The translations under genes were made by a program, and so were the position numbers. 23,536 nucleotides of DNA from a virus. Positions 1 through 7,183 of this stretch are shown piece after piece; the first letter of the stretch is position 1; every line of letters begins with the position of its first letter. The DNA lies in IMG/VR virus record IMGVR_UViG_3300046467_000560, positions 1 through 23,536 of that record, one strand, 5' to 3'. The notes beneath the pieces are model-generated. The model was not told the origin of the DNA, made no database searches, and saw only the letters and a list, made by a program, of their open reading frames with translations.

Positions 1-1130
1 CTCTTGAGGTTACTGCAGACGCAGATATGCTTCTTGAGTACTTGAAAAATGAATATGCTCAAAAAGAGATTCTGGATTCGTTAGAAGATTATATTGAGAA
101 TTCTGTCGCATTTGAAAATGCACAGGAATCAGTAAACCACCTACACCAAATCGTTTTAGACGTAGAGGAGAAGGTGGATCTTGAAGACCCACAGGAAAGT
201 ATGCAACGTATTGACCTGTTCGAGCCAGAGGAAGAAATAGCCAGGTACATACCACTTGGCCTCAATACGGATTATGACCGTGATATTCAATTCTCTCCTA
301 GAGATTTGGTTATGATCGGTGGTAAACGAGGGGCTGGTAAGTCGGTTATATGTGCAAATATTGCTAATAATATTTACGCTTCTGGGAAGTCTGCTCTCTA
401 TTTCACTATTGAAATGGATAGCAGGTCTGTCCTGCAGCGTTGTTGTTCTATAGCCACCGATGTTCCTTTTTCACGTCTTCGTACTAAAAATCTTAGTGTA
501 GGAGAATGGGAGAGAGTAGCAAATTGGTGGGCTAATCGTTTTGTTGTAGGACAGGACCGTTTGAAAGAATATAAAGAACACCGTGATTTTGAGAAATTTC
601 ATTCCACACTTAAAACTGGCGAGCTCCTCCCGACTCAACAGTTAGATGTTATCTATGATCCTTCTCTTACCTTATCTAAAATTCGTGCAGAGCTTGATAA
701 AAAAGTCAAGCCCTTGAATGTTGGAGTTATCATTGTAGACTATATAAATCAAGTAAAACGGTCAAGTCTTCCTAACAGAGGAGGTCAGTATGACTGGACA
801 GAACAAATAGAAGTTTCTAAAGCATTAAAGTCAATGGCACAAGAGTTTGATTGTACTGTATTTTCACCTTATCAAACAGATGCTACTGGTGAAGCTCGCT
901 TTGCAAAAGGTATTTTAGACGCAGCTGATGCTGCATATGCACTAGAAACCTATGACCATGACGATGCTTGTATCACACTTAATTGTGTTAAAATGCGTTC
1001 AGCAGCTATGCGATCTTTCACATCTACAGTAGACTGGGAGTCATTAAAAATTGGACCAGGTACTGCGTTAACACCTCAAGAAAAAGAAGACTCTGCCCAT
1101 AAAACAGGTGAAGATATAAATGATATCTAA
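1..1130 (+). CDS. DnaB-like replicative helicase, C-terminal part (5' end outside window)
   Basis: This is the RecA-like ATPase half of a replicative DNA helicase, the ring motor that unwinds the fork and works with the primase encoded next. The frame is open to the left edge, so the start is missing; the first ATG in the window (27) is probably internal. Numbering from that Met, Walker A is GGKRGAGKS (98-106), the second acidic motif is around FTIEMD (126-131), Walker B is VGVIIVDY (232-239), and PYQ (281-283) fits the DnaB motif 3 glutamine. KMR near 322-324 may hold the arginine finger. The last 25 or so residues are polar and probably disordered. Family knowledge: DnaB/gp4-type helicases have this motif order. 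The primase is a separate gene, unlike the fused T7 protein. ATPase assignment is secure; the DnaB subfamily is an inference from motif spacing and context. Confidence 0.85.
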   Translation, partial: LEVTADADMLLEYLKNEYAQKEILDSLEDYIENSVAFENAQESVNHLHQIVLDVEEKVDLEDPQESMQRIDLFEPEEEIARYIPLGLNTDYDRDIQFSPRDLVMIGGKRGAGKSVICANIANNIYASGKSALYFTIEMDSRSVLQRCCSIATDVPFSRLRTKNLSVGEWERVANWWANRFVVGQDRLKEYKEHRDFEKFHSTLKTGELLPTQQLDVIYDPSLTLSKIRAELDKKVKPLNVGVIIVDYINQVKRSSLPNRGGQYDWTEQIEVSKALKSMAQEFDCTVFSPYQTDATGEARFAKGILDAADAAYALETYDHDDACITLNCVKMRSAAMRSFTSTVDWESLKIGPGTALTPQEKEDSAHKTGEDINDI

Positions 1131-1139
1131 AAATAGTTC

Positions 1140-1168
1140 TTGATTTTTGAGGCCAGTTATAGTATAAT
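1140..1168 (+). promoter_or_regulatory. Sigma-70-type promoter upstream of primase
   Basis: TTGATT (1140-1145) and a perfect TATAAT (1163-1168) are separated by 17 bases. It lies in the 78-base gap between the helicase and primase genes, with an A/T-rich stretch upstream. The predicted transcript starts near 1175, leaving a leader of about 34 bases before the primase GTG. The flanks match the promoter at 6120: both have TTCTTGA at the -35 and GTATAAT followed by one base and ATGTT at the -10. Confidence 0.75.
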
Positions 1169-1208
1169 AATGTTGTATAAATAAGAAAAGTAAATAGGAC
1201 ATCAGTAA

Positions 1209-2036
1209 GTGATAGTAGAAGAATTACTAAAGCAGAGAGACATATATTTTATACCTAAGGGTGCTGATTTCTTAGTTAACTGTCTCAATCCGGAACACGA
1301 TGATAAGAACCCTAGTATGAGGATTGATCAAATTACAGGTATTTATCAGTGTTTTTCTTGTGAGTTTAAAGGCAATATATTTACATATTTTGGGGAAAGG
1401 GCAAATCAATTACAGCTAAGACGAGAATTTCTAAAACGAAAAATTAGAGAAAAGAGGTCTGAAAGTATTGGTTTGTCCTTCCCCCAGGGTGTTATTCCTT
1501 ATATTGGAAATTGGAGGCAGATTAAACCCGAAACATATAAAAGATTTGAAGCATTTCAATCAGTAGAAAGTAATTTTATAGGAAGAATTAACTTTCCTAT
1601 AAGGGATATATCAGGACGTATAGTAGCATTTAACGGACGTCATACTACAGGAGGAACCCCTAAGTATATGATATCGCCAGCGGGTGCAAAGCTACCTTTA
1701 TTTCCCGTAGTAGAACCTATACAAGGTAAAGTAGTTTTAGTGGAAGGTATATACGACATGCTTAATCTACAAGATAAAGGAATGACAAATGCAATTTGTA
1801 CTTTTGGAACAAAAAATATTAATGAAGATAAATTAAGAATGCTTTCTATACAAGGAGTTGATAGTATAGATGTATTTTTTGATGGAGATGAGGCAGGACA
1901 GACTGCCGCAATAAAAGTAAAAGAGATGTGTAAACAAGTAGGTTTATTACATCGGAATATTTGTCTCAAGAATACAGATCCTGGGGCATTAAAACAACAA
2001 GCAGTAACCACTTTAAAGAGAAAATTATATGGCTAA
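1209..2036 (+). CDS. DNA primase (CHC2 zinc finger plus TOPRIM)
   Basis: It makes RNA primers for lagging-strand synthesis and should act with the upstream helicase. Seen in the 275-residue product: a zinc-binding set C25, H30, C48, C51 (CHC2 type); a DnaG-core-like segment RINFPIRDISGRIVAFNGR (126-144); KYMISP (152-157); and a TOPRIM domain with VVLVEGIYD (175-183, catalytic E179) and DVFFDGDEAG (221-230, D225 and D227). The length suits a stand-alone phage primase without a helicase domain. The start is GTG at 1209, supported by AGGA at 1196-1199 nine bases upstream; no ATG in frame fits better. The gene is served by the promoter at 1140-1168 and overlaps the polymerase start by 8 bases. 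Confidence 0.92.
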   Translation: MIVEELLKQRDIYFIPKGADFLVNCLNPEHDDKNPSMRIDQITGIYQCFSCEFKGNIFTYFGERANQLQLRREFLKRKIREKRSESIGLSFPQGVIPYIGNWRQIKPETYKRFEAFQSVESNFIGRINFPIRDISGRIVAFNGRHTTGGTPKYMISPAGAKLPLFPVVEPIQGKVVLVEGIYDMLNLQDKGMTNAICTFGTKNINEDKLRMLSIQGVDSIDVFFDGDEAGQTAAIKVKEMCKQVGLLHRNICLKNTDPGALKQQAVTTLKRKLYG

Positions 2037-4305
2037 GGTTGCCCTAATAGAAACCAAACCGAGTAGAACCAATTTTAAAAAAGAATTCGATAATGAAATA
2101 GAGTTTGATCAATATCAACTATGTTCTGATCGAAATATAAAAAAAGTATTAAAACGAGACTGTGACATTGAGATTGATACAAATGCATATGACTGGCTGA
2201 TTCTTATAGGTAGTGATGCGCTAAAGTATTTTACTAAAATTAATTCAGTTACAGAATATTCAGGTAAAAGGGTAGATGAGAAATTTCTTCCTATTATTAA
2301 TCCTGCCATGCTTTCTTTCAAGCCAGAGGCACAGCGTACATGGGACGATTCTAAGAAAAGTATTTTAGAGTATATAAACGATAATAAACAAGACACTGTT
2401 ATTACAGAAGAGAATGTTAAAGGTATACAAAATACTAAAGAATGTAATGAATACATTAGAGCAGCTATAGCCTCCCCCTCTCCTTATATAGCACTTGATT
2501 CCGAAACCACAGGTTTATATCCTAGAGATGGATATATTCTTGGGGTTTCTTTATCTTATGAAAAAGATCGCGGGGTTTATATAGATACAGAGTGTTTCGA
2601 TGAAACTACAGAAGAGTTATTACAACAGTTATGGAATGAAAAAATAGTAGTATTCCACAATGCCAAATTCGATATAGCTTTCTTTGAGTATCATTTTAAT
2701 TTTAAGTTTCCTTGTTTTGAAGATACCATGCTACTGCATTATCTTATTGATGAGAATCCAGGCACACATGGCCTAAAGCAATTAGCTATGAAATATACCG
2801 TGTATGGAGATTATGAAAAGCCTCAAAATGATTGGATGGCACAATATAGAAAAGATAATGGTATGAGAAAAGATGACTTCACATGGGATTTAATTCCTTT
2901 TGATATCATGAAAACTTATGCAGCTATGGATGCTGTAGTAACTTTCTTACTTTACGAGAAATTTATAAAAATTAAAAGCAATAAAAGATTGGCTAAGGTA
3001 TACGATAATATTCTTATACCAGGATGCCGATTTTTAACAGACATACAGGACAATGGTGTACCTTTTGATAAGAATAGGTTAATCAAGTCCCAAGAACTTA
3101 TGCAGGTAGAGATTGATAATGCAGTTGCAGAACTGTATAAGCATCCTGCGATTGGCAAATTTGAGGAAATAAATGGAAAAGATTTTAATCCAAATTCTAC
3201 TGTGCAGCTTCGTAGTTTATTGTTCGACTTCATTGGGCTTAATCCTACTGGAAAGAAAACTGGCACAGGCGCAAATAGCACAGATGCGGAAGTTCTTGAA
3301 GAGTTGGCACAACAATCCGAAGTCCCCCAACTTATCCTTACTATCCGACAAAAGTCTAAAATTAAAAATACTTATCTGGACAAAATCATACCTCAGTTGG
3401 ACAGGGATAATAGATTACGTACGGGTTTTAACTTACATAGTACAACTAGTGGTAGGCTTAGCTCTTCTGGCAAGCTTAATATGCAACAACTGCCTAGGGA
3501 TAATCCAATAGTTAAAGGATGTATTAAAGCAGCTCCTGGACATAAAATTATTTCAATGGATTTAACTACCGCTGAAGTATATGTTGCAGCAGTTTTAGCT
3601 GATGATACAGCACTTATGGACGTGTTTCGCTCAGGAGGCAATTTTCACTCACAGATTGCAAAAAAAGTATTTAAACTATCTTGTGAAGCCAGCGAAGTAG
3701 CAGAGTTCTATGGCATGCAAAGACAGGCAGCAAAAGCAGTAACCTTTGGCATCATGTATGGTGCTGGACCTAAAAAGATAAGTGAACAAGTTACCAAAGA
3801 TAGTGGTAAAGCTTTCACCGTAAATGAAGCTAAGGAAGTTATTGATGATTACTTTACTGAATTTCACAAATTAAAAACATGGATCGAAAATAACCAAAAT
3901 TTTATTAAGCAGAATGGATTTATTTATAGCTACTTCGGTCGTAAAAGGAGATTACCTAATGTCAAATCGACAGACAAAGTTATCCAGAGCCATAGCGTTA
4001 GGTCTGGTCTTAATTTTTTGGTGCAGTCTGCTGCTTCTGATATTAATCTTCTAGGAGCAATAGATATGGATTCATGGATTAAAGCAAACGGAAAGAAGGC
4101 TCGTATATTTGCTCTAGTACATGACTCGATTTTAGCAGAAGTACCTGATGATGAGATAGAAGAGTATAAACAAAAATTAACAGGATTTATTCAAATGAAT
4201 AGAGGCATCTCTATTCCGGGAACTCCTGTAGGCTGTGACTTTGAAATTGTACATGATGACTACTCAGGTGGTAAGTTCGAGAAGCTTTATGGTAATAACG
4301 TATAA
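2029..4305 (+). CDS. Family A DNA polymerase with 3'-5' exonuclease
   Basis: This is the replicative polymerase, with proofreading. In 758 residues: the N-terminus (1 to about 120) has a segment WLILIGSDALKYF...LPIINPAML (56-95) resembling the C-terminal half of a uracil-DNA glycosylase-like fold; the DnaQ-like exonuclease has Exo I DSET (D157, E159), Exo II HNAKFD (N211, D215) and Exo III YAAMD (Y297, D301). The polymerase has motif A at MDLTTAEVYVAA (D511, E516), motif B at RQAAKAVTFGIMYG (R565, K569, F573, Y577) and motif C at LVHDS (H698, D699). F573 aligns with E. coli Pol I F762, the state reported mainly in virulent phages. Motif A has Tyr where DYSQIELR has Arg. Start ATG 2029 overlaps the primase end by 8 bases, with a purine-rich stretch (AAAGAG) upstream. 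Confidence 0.95.
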   Translation: MAKVALIETKPSRTNFKKEFDNEIEFDQYQLCSDRNIKKVLKRDCDIEIDTNAYDWLILIGSDALKYFTKINSVTEYSGKRVDEKFLPIINPAMLSFKPEAQRTWDDSKKSILEYINDNKQDTVITEENVKGIQNTKECNEYIRAAIASPSPYIALDSETTGLYPRDGYILGVSLSYEKDRGVYIDTECFDETTEELLQQLWNEKIVVFHNAKFDIAFFEYHFNFKFPCFEDTMLLHYLIDENPGTHGLKQLAMKYTVYGDYEKPQNDWMAQYRKDNGMRKDDFTWDLIPFDIMKTYAAMDAVVTFLLYEKFIKIKSNKRLAKVYDNILIPGCRFLTDIQDNGVPFDKNRLIKSQELMQVEIDNAVAELYKHPAIGKFEEINGKDFNPNSTVQLRSLLFDFIGLNPTGKKTGTGANSTDAEVLEELAQQSEVPQLILTIRQKSKIKNTYLDKIIPQLDRDNRLRTGFNLHSTTSGRLSSSGKLNMQQLPRDNPIVKGCIKAAPGHKIISMDLTTAEVYVAAVLADDTALMDVFRSGGNFHSQIAKKVFKLSCEASEVAEFYGMQRQAAKAVTFGIMYGAGPKKISEQVTKDSGKAFTVNEAKEVIDDYFTEFHKLKTWIENNQNFIKQNGFIYSYFGRKRRLPNVKSTDKVIQSHSVRSGLNFLVQSAASDINLLGAIDMDSWIKANGKKARIFALVHDSILAEVPDDEIEEYKQKLTGFIQMNRGISIPGTPVGCDFEIVHDDYSGGKFEKLYGNNV

Positions 4306-4783
4306 ACAATTTCATACATTAAGATTTCCTATATTTATATTACATAGTGAAACATGGGAGATTGTTGATGGGCTTTTCTTTTGCGAAGGGAAGTTAGTAG
4401 ATGATACTAATATGACAGGTAATAGTTTAGGGGCACGTAGAATACAAACTCCTTTCTCTAAACTATTTCCTTTAAAGAAAGCAATCATGGCCCCCAATGG
4501 TCTATTAAAACAAAAAACAAAATATTTTATAGATAGTAATGGTGTGCCTTTTATATATGAGAAAACAAAATTTATGAGCTTGAAATACTTAAAAATACAG
4601 AAAGTAACCTTAAAAGATACTGCATCGCTTTTAACAATAAAAGGAATAAGTACCCCTTTTACTGTTCCACGTCCTCCTTCCCCTGGATATGATTGGGCAG
4701 GCATATTGCATGTACAAAACCTACCCTGGATGCTTTACGAGTATGCGGAAACAAAACTTAAAGATACAAAAAGAAAAGTATGA
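4289..4783 (+). CDS. Hypothetical protein between polymerase and helicase
   Basis: I do not recognise this protein. An open frame runs from 4235, but the ATG at 4289 (164 residues) is preferred because it overlaps the polymerase end by only 17 bases and has a weak GAGAAG about 4 bases upstream. The product is mixed alpha/beta in appearance, with no signal peptide or membrane segment. It has a run of aromatic and hydrophobic residues near the N-terminus (FPIFILHSETW), a proline-rich PRPPSPGYDWAGIL segment near the C-terminus and a basic tail (KLKDTKRKV). It ends in an ATGA overlap with the helicase gene. Its fixed place inside the replication operon suggests a role in DNA metabolism or host takeover, but nothing in the sequence shows which. 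Confidence 0.7.
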   Translation: MVITYKQFHTLRFPIFILHSETWEIVDGLFFCEGKLVDDTNMTGNSLGARRIQTPFSKLFPLKKAIMAPNGLLKQKTKYFIDSNGVPFIYEKTKFMSLKYLKIQKVTLKDTASLLTIKGISTPFTVPRPPSPGYDWAGILHVQNLPWMLYEYAETKLKDTKRKV

Positions 4784-6108
4784 ATCCCATAACACAACTC
4801 TACTACAAAAACAAAAAGAAAAATATGAAAGCAGTAATAAGTAATAGAATTTATATGGATTGTACTATTGAACTCCAAAAGAGTATCGATAAAGAACTTA
4901 CATATGCAATCCCCACTCACAATCCACTTGATCCTCCTCAGATAATTAAAAATATGGGGCTTATTCGTAATGGGTTAATATCAATGCCGATAGGGAGATT
5001 AGATTTAATCCCAGAACATTACGAAGTAATAGATAAACGCATTAAAAAGCCAGTAGAATTTCCTGAGTTTAAGTTCGAGTTACGATCTAGTCAAAAAAAG
5101 GTTTATGAAGAGCTTGAAGACAATGCTATAATTAACGCTTGGGTCAGTTGGGGAAAGACTTTTACAGGTCTCGCAATAGCGGGCAAGTTAGGTCAAAAAA
5201 CACTTGTTGTTACTCATACTGTTCCTTTAAGAAACCAATGGGCAAAAGAAGTAGAAAAAGTATTTGGTATTATACCTGGCATTATAGGTAGTGGAAGATT
5301 TGAACTTGATGCTCCTATCGTAATAGGGAATACTCAAACTTTGTACCGAAATATAGACAAGATTCGTAAAGAATTCGGGACTGTTATCCTTGATGAAATG
5401 CATCACGTTAGTAGTCCAACCTTTTCCAAAGTTATAGATACAAATTATTGTCGATATAAGATAGGACTGTCAGGTACTATCGAAAGAAAAGATGGAAAAC
5501 ATGTAGTATTTCGAGATTATTTTGGTAATACTATATTCAAACCACCAAAAGAAAACTACATGACTCCTAGTATACATTTAGTTGCATCTGAAGTAAGGTT
5601 CATGGACGGGGCCAGAATACCGTGGGCTAATAGAGTAACACAGTTAGCAAACGATGAGGAATATCGTCATACAATAGCAATGCTGGCGGCGGCCTACGCC
5701 GCAAGAGGGCATAAAGTATTAGTAGTAAGTGACCGAGTAGCTTTTCTAAAAGCCTGTGCTGAACTAACGGGTGATAAAGCAATTTGTGTAACAGGAGATG
5801 TTTCTCATGAAGAGAGAGAAGTATTAATAGAAAAAATGCTAACTGAAGATAAAAATGTTTTATATGGTACTCAAGCAATTTTCTCAGAAGGTATATCAGT
5901 AGATACACTCAGCTGCCTCATACTTGGTACACCTATAAATAATGAACCTTTGCTCACTCAGTTAGTGGGACGAGTAATTAGGAAAAGGGAAGGAAAAATA
6001 AACCCTGTAGTAATAGATATACATCTGAAAGGAAATACTGCTCGAAAACAAGCTTCAAATCGTGTGGGGTTCTACATGAAGCAGGGCTGGCATATGAAGT
6101 ACCTTTAA
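4780..6108 (+). CDS. SF2 DNA helicase, UvsW/RAD25-like
   Basis: This is an ATP-dependent helicase of superfamily 2, likely remodelling recombination or stalled-fork intermediates as T4 UvsW does (family knowledge). In the 442-residue form: LRSSQ (101-105) fits the LRxYQ element; the Walker A site is SWGKT (123-127), lacking the usual first glycine; THTVPLRNQW (145-154) is motif Ia; DEMHH (205-209) is motif II; SGT (231-233) is motif III; and QLVGRVIR (394-401) is motif VI with its arginine finger. The start is uncertain. ATG 4780 overlaps the previous stop in ATGA; ATG 4825 (16th codon, MKAVISNRIY) has almost the same upstream sequence and looks like a natural helicase N-terminus. A promoter follows in the 41-base gap after the stop. 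Confidence 0.88.
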   Translation: MNPITQLYYKNKKKNMKAVISNRIYMDCTIELQKSIDKELTYAIPTHNPLDPPQIIKNMGLIRNGLISMPIGRLDLIPEHYEVIDKRIKKPVEFPEFKFELRSSQKKVYEELEDNAIINAWVSWGKTFTGLAIAGKLGQKTLVVTHTVPLRNQWAKEVEKVFGIIPGIIGSGRFELDAPIVIGNTQTLYRNIDKIRKEFGTVILDEMHHVSSPTFSKVIDTNYCRYKIGLSGTIERKDGKHVVFRDYFGNTIFKPPKENYMTPSIHLVASEVRFMDGARIPWANRVTQLANDEEYRHTIAMLAAAYAARGHKVLVVSDRVAFLKACAELTGDKAICVTGDVSHEEREVLIEKMLTEDKNVLYGTQAIFSEGISVDTLSCLILGTPINNEPLLTQLVGRVIRKREGKINPVVIDIHLKGNTARKQASNRVGFYMKQGWHMKYL

Positions 6109-6119
6109 AAAAATAATTC

Positions 6120-6148
6120 TTGACAATATATCAATTTTAGAGTATAAT
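6120..6148 (+). promoter_or_regulatory. Consensus sigma-70 promoter (TTGACA-17-TATAAT)
   Basis: Both hexamers are perfect: TTGACA (6120-6125) and TATAAT (6143-6148), with the optimal 17-base spacer, in the largest gap after the one at 1131-1208. It would drive the ssDNA-binding protein and the downstream recombination and nucleotide genes. Its -10 box sits one base before the ATG at 6150 of the next frame, so a transcript starting near 6155 would miss that start codon. Confidence 0.85.
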
Positions 6149-6149
6149 T

Positions 6150-6551
6150 ATGTTCTTATTTGACTGGAAAAAAATCTACAATGTGACAGAAGGGAATATT
6201 TATCACTGTAACTTAGTTATGGAAATGCTCATAAAAAAGAGTGTTCCTAAAAATAAGTATGACCCTATTTATAGATTTTTTGAAATGGATTTCCATGGGC
6301 ATAGTTTTATGCTACACCCTGATCTTCTTTTATACCACTCTTATAAGTACCCAGTTCGTGATATTTCAGTATACTATGCGCTTGCTTCGTTGAGAAGTTT
6401 GCCAGAGTATATAGTATCACAAAAAATAACACTAGATCTACTGCATTTGCCTGTAGGACTAGACCTAATCATAGACAATAGGCTACTTACGATAGATTAT
6501 GATTCTATTCATTTTTTATACGAAGAAGTCACAACGGAGAACATACACTAA
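6150..6551 (+). CDS. Hypothetical protein upstream of SSB
   Basis: I do not recognise this 133-residue protein with confidence. It is rich in aromatic and aliphatic residues: an N-terminus MFLFDWKKIY, a central HPDLLLYHSYKYPVRD, and LDLLHLPVGLDLIIDNRLL towards the C-terminus. There is no clear membrane helix or catalytic motif. It joins the SSB gene through TAATG, a one-base overlap, which argues that it is translated. The start is a problem: ATG 6150 lies directly after the TATAAT of the promoter at 6120, so only read-through mRNA from upstream would carry it; AGAG at 6139-6142 could act as a weak ribosome site on that mRNA. Met codons at 6219 and 6225 are alternatives for promoter-derived transcripts but lack a good ribosome site. 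Confidence 0.65.
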   Translation: MFLFDWKKIYNVTEGNIYHCNLVMEMLIKKSVPKNKYDPIYRFFEMDFHGHSFMLHPDLLLYHSYKYPVRDISVYYALASLRSLPEYIVSQKITLDLLHLPVGLDLIIDNRLLTIDYDSIHFLYEEVTTENIH

Positions 6552-7183
6552 TGGCTTTATCATTTAACAAACAAACTGGCGGCGCCCAGAAATCCTCAAT
6601 TAACTCTTTTCAATACAAAGATGGCGACAATAAAATGCGTGTTGTAGGAGATATCCTTGCTCGTTACGTTTACTGGATTCAAGGAGAGAATGGAAAAAAC
6701 ATTCCTTTAGAATGCTTATCCTTTGATCGTAATAAAGAGCGTTTTAATAACAAAGAACAAGATTGGGTTCGTGAATACTACCCTGATTTAAAGTGTGGCT
6801 GGAGCTATGCTACTCAGGTAATCGACCCTAATGATAATACTATAAAAGTAGCAAATTTAAAGAAAAAACTGTGGGAGCAAATAATTACTGCTGCAGAAGA
6901 TCTTGGAGATCCTACTGATACTAAAACTGGTTGGGATATATGTTTCAAAAGAGTCAAAACGGGCCCTTTACCTTACAATGTAGAGTACCAACTTCAAGCA
7001 TTGAAGTGCAAGCCTCGTGCTCTTACTGAAGCTGAATTAGTACTTATTGCTGATCTTAAATCTATGGATGATGTTATGCCTCGTCCAACTGCTGATGCTC
7101 AGAAAGAACTTCTTGATCGCATTCGTAATGCAAATCAAGATAATGATGATGAAACTCTTGAAGAACAGTTCAATGTAGCATGA
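6551..7183 (+). CDS. Single-stranded DNA-binding protein
   Basis: It coats single-stranded DNA at the fork and during recombination and recruits partners. In 210 residues I see a core typical of phage gp32-type SSBs: MRVVGDILARYVYWIQG (29-45), a SFDR segment, CGWSYA, LKKKLWEQI, and GWDICFKRVKTGPLPYNVEY in the second half. The C-terminus is acidic (DNDDETLEEQFNVA), as in proteins that use a tail to contact polymerase and helicase. It is the first gene wholly downstream of the strong promoter at 6120, fitting the high expression SSBs need. It joins its upstream neighbour by TAATG and overlaps the nuclease gene by ATGA. Assignment is by motif recall, not by search. Confidence 0.8.
   Translation: MALSFNKQTGGAQKSSINSFQYKDGDNKMRVVGDILARYVYWIQGENGKNIPLECLSFDRNKERFNNKEQDWVREYYPDLKCGWSYATQVIDPNDNTIKVANLKKKLWEQIITAAEDLGDPTDTKTGWDICFKRVKTGPLPYNVEYQLQALKCKPRALTEAELVLIADLKSMDDVMPRPTADAQKELLDRIRNANQDNDDETLEEQFNVA

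Noticed and set aside
1170-1184. Four-codon leader ORF after the first promoter
   Set aside because: The ATG falls before the expected transcript start, and the same ATGTT follows the other promoter, so it is better seen as part of the promoter motif.
4235-4288. Upstream extension of the gene after the polymerase
   Set aside because: It would overlap the polymerase by about 70 bases and has no ribosome site; the ATG at 4289 gives a normal short overlap.
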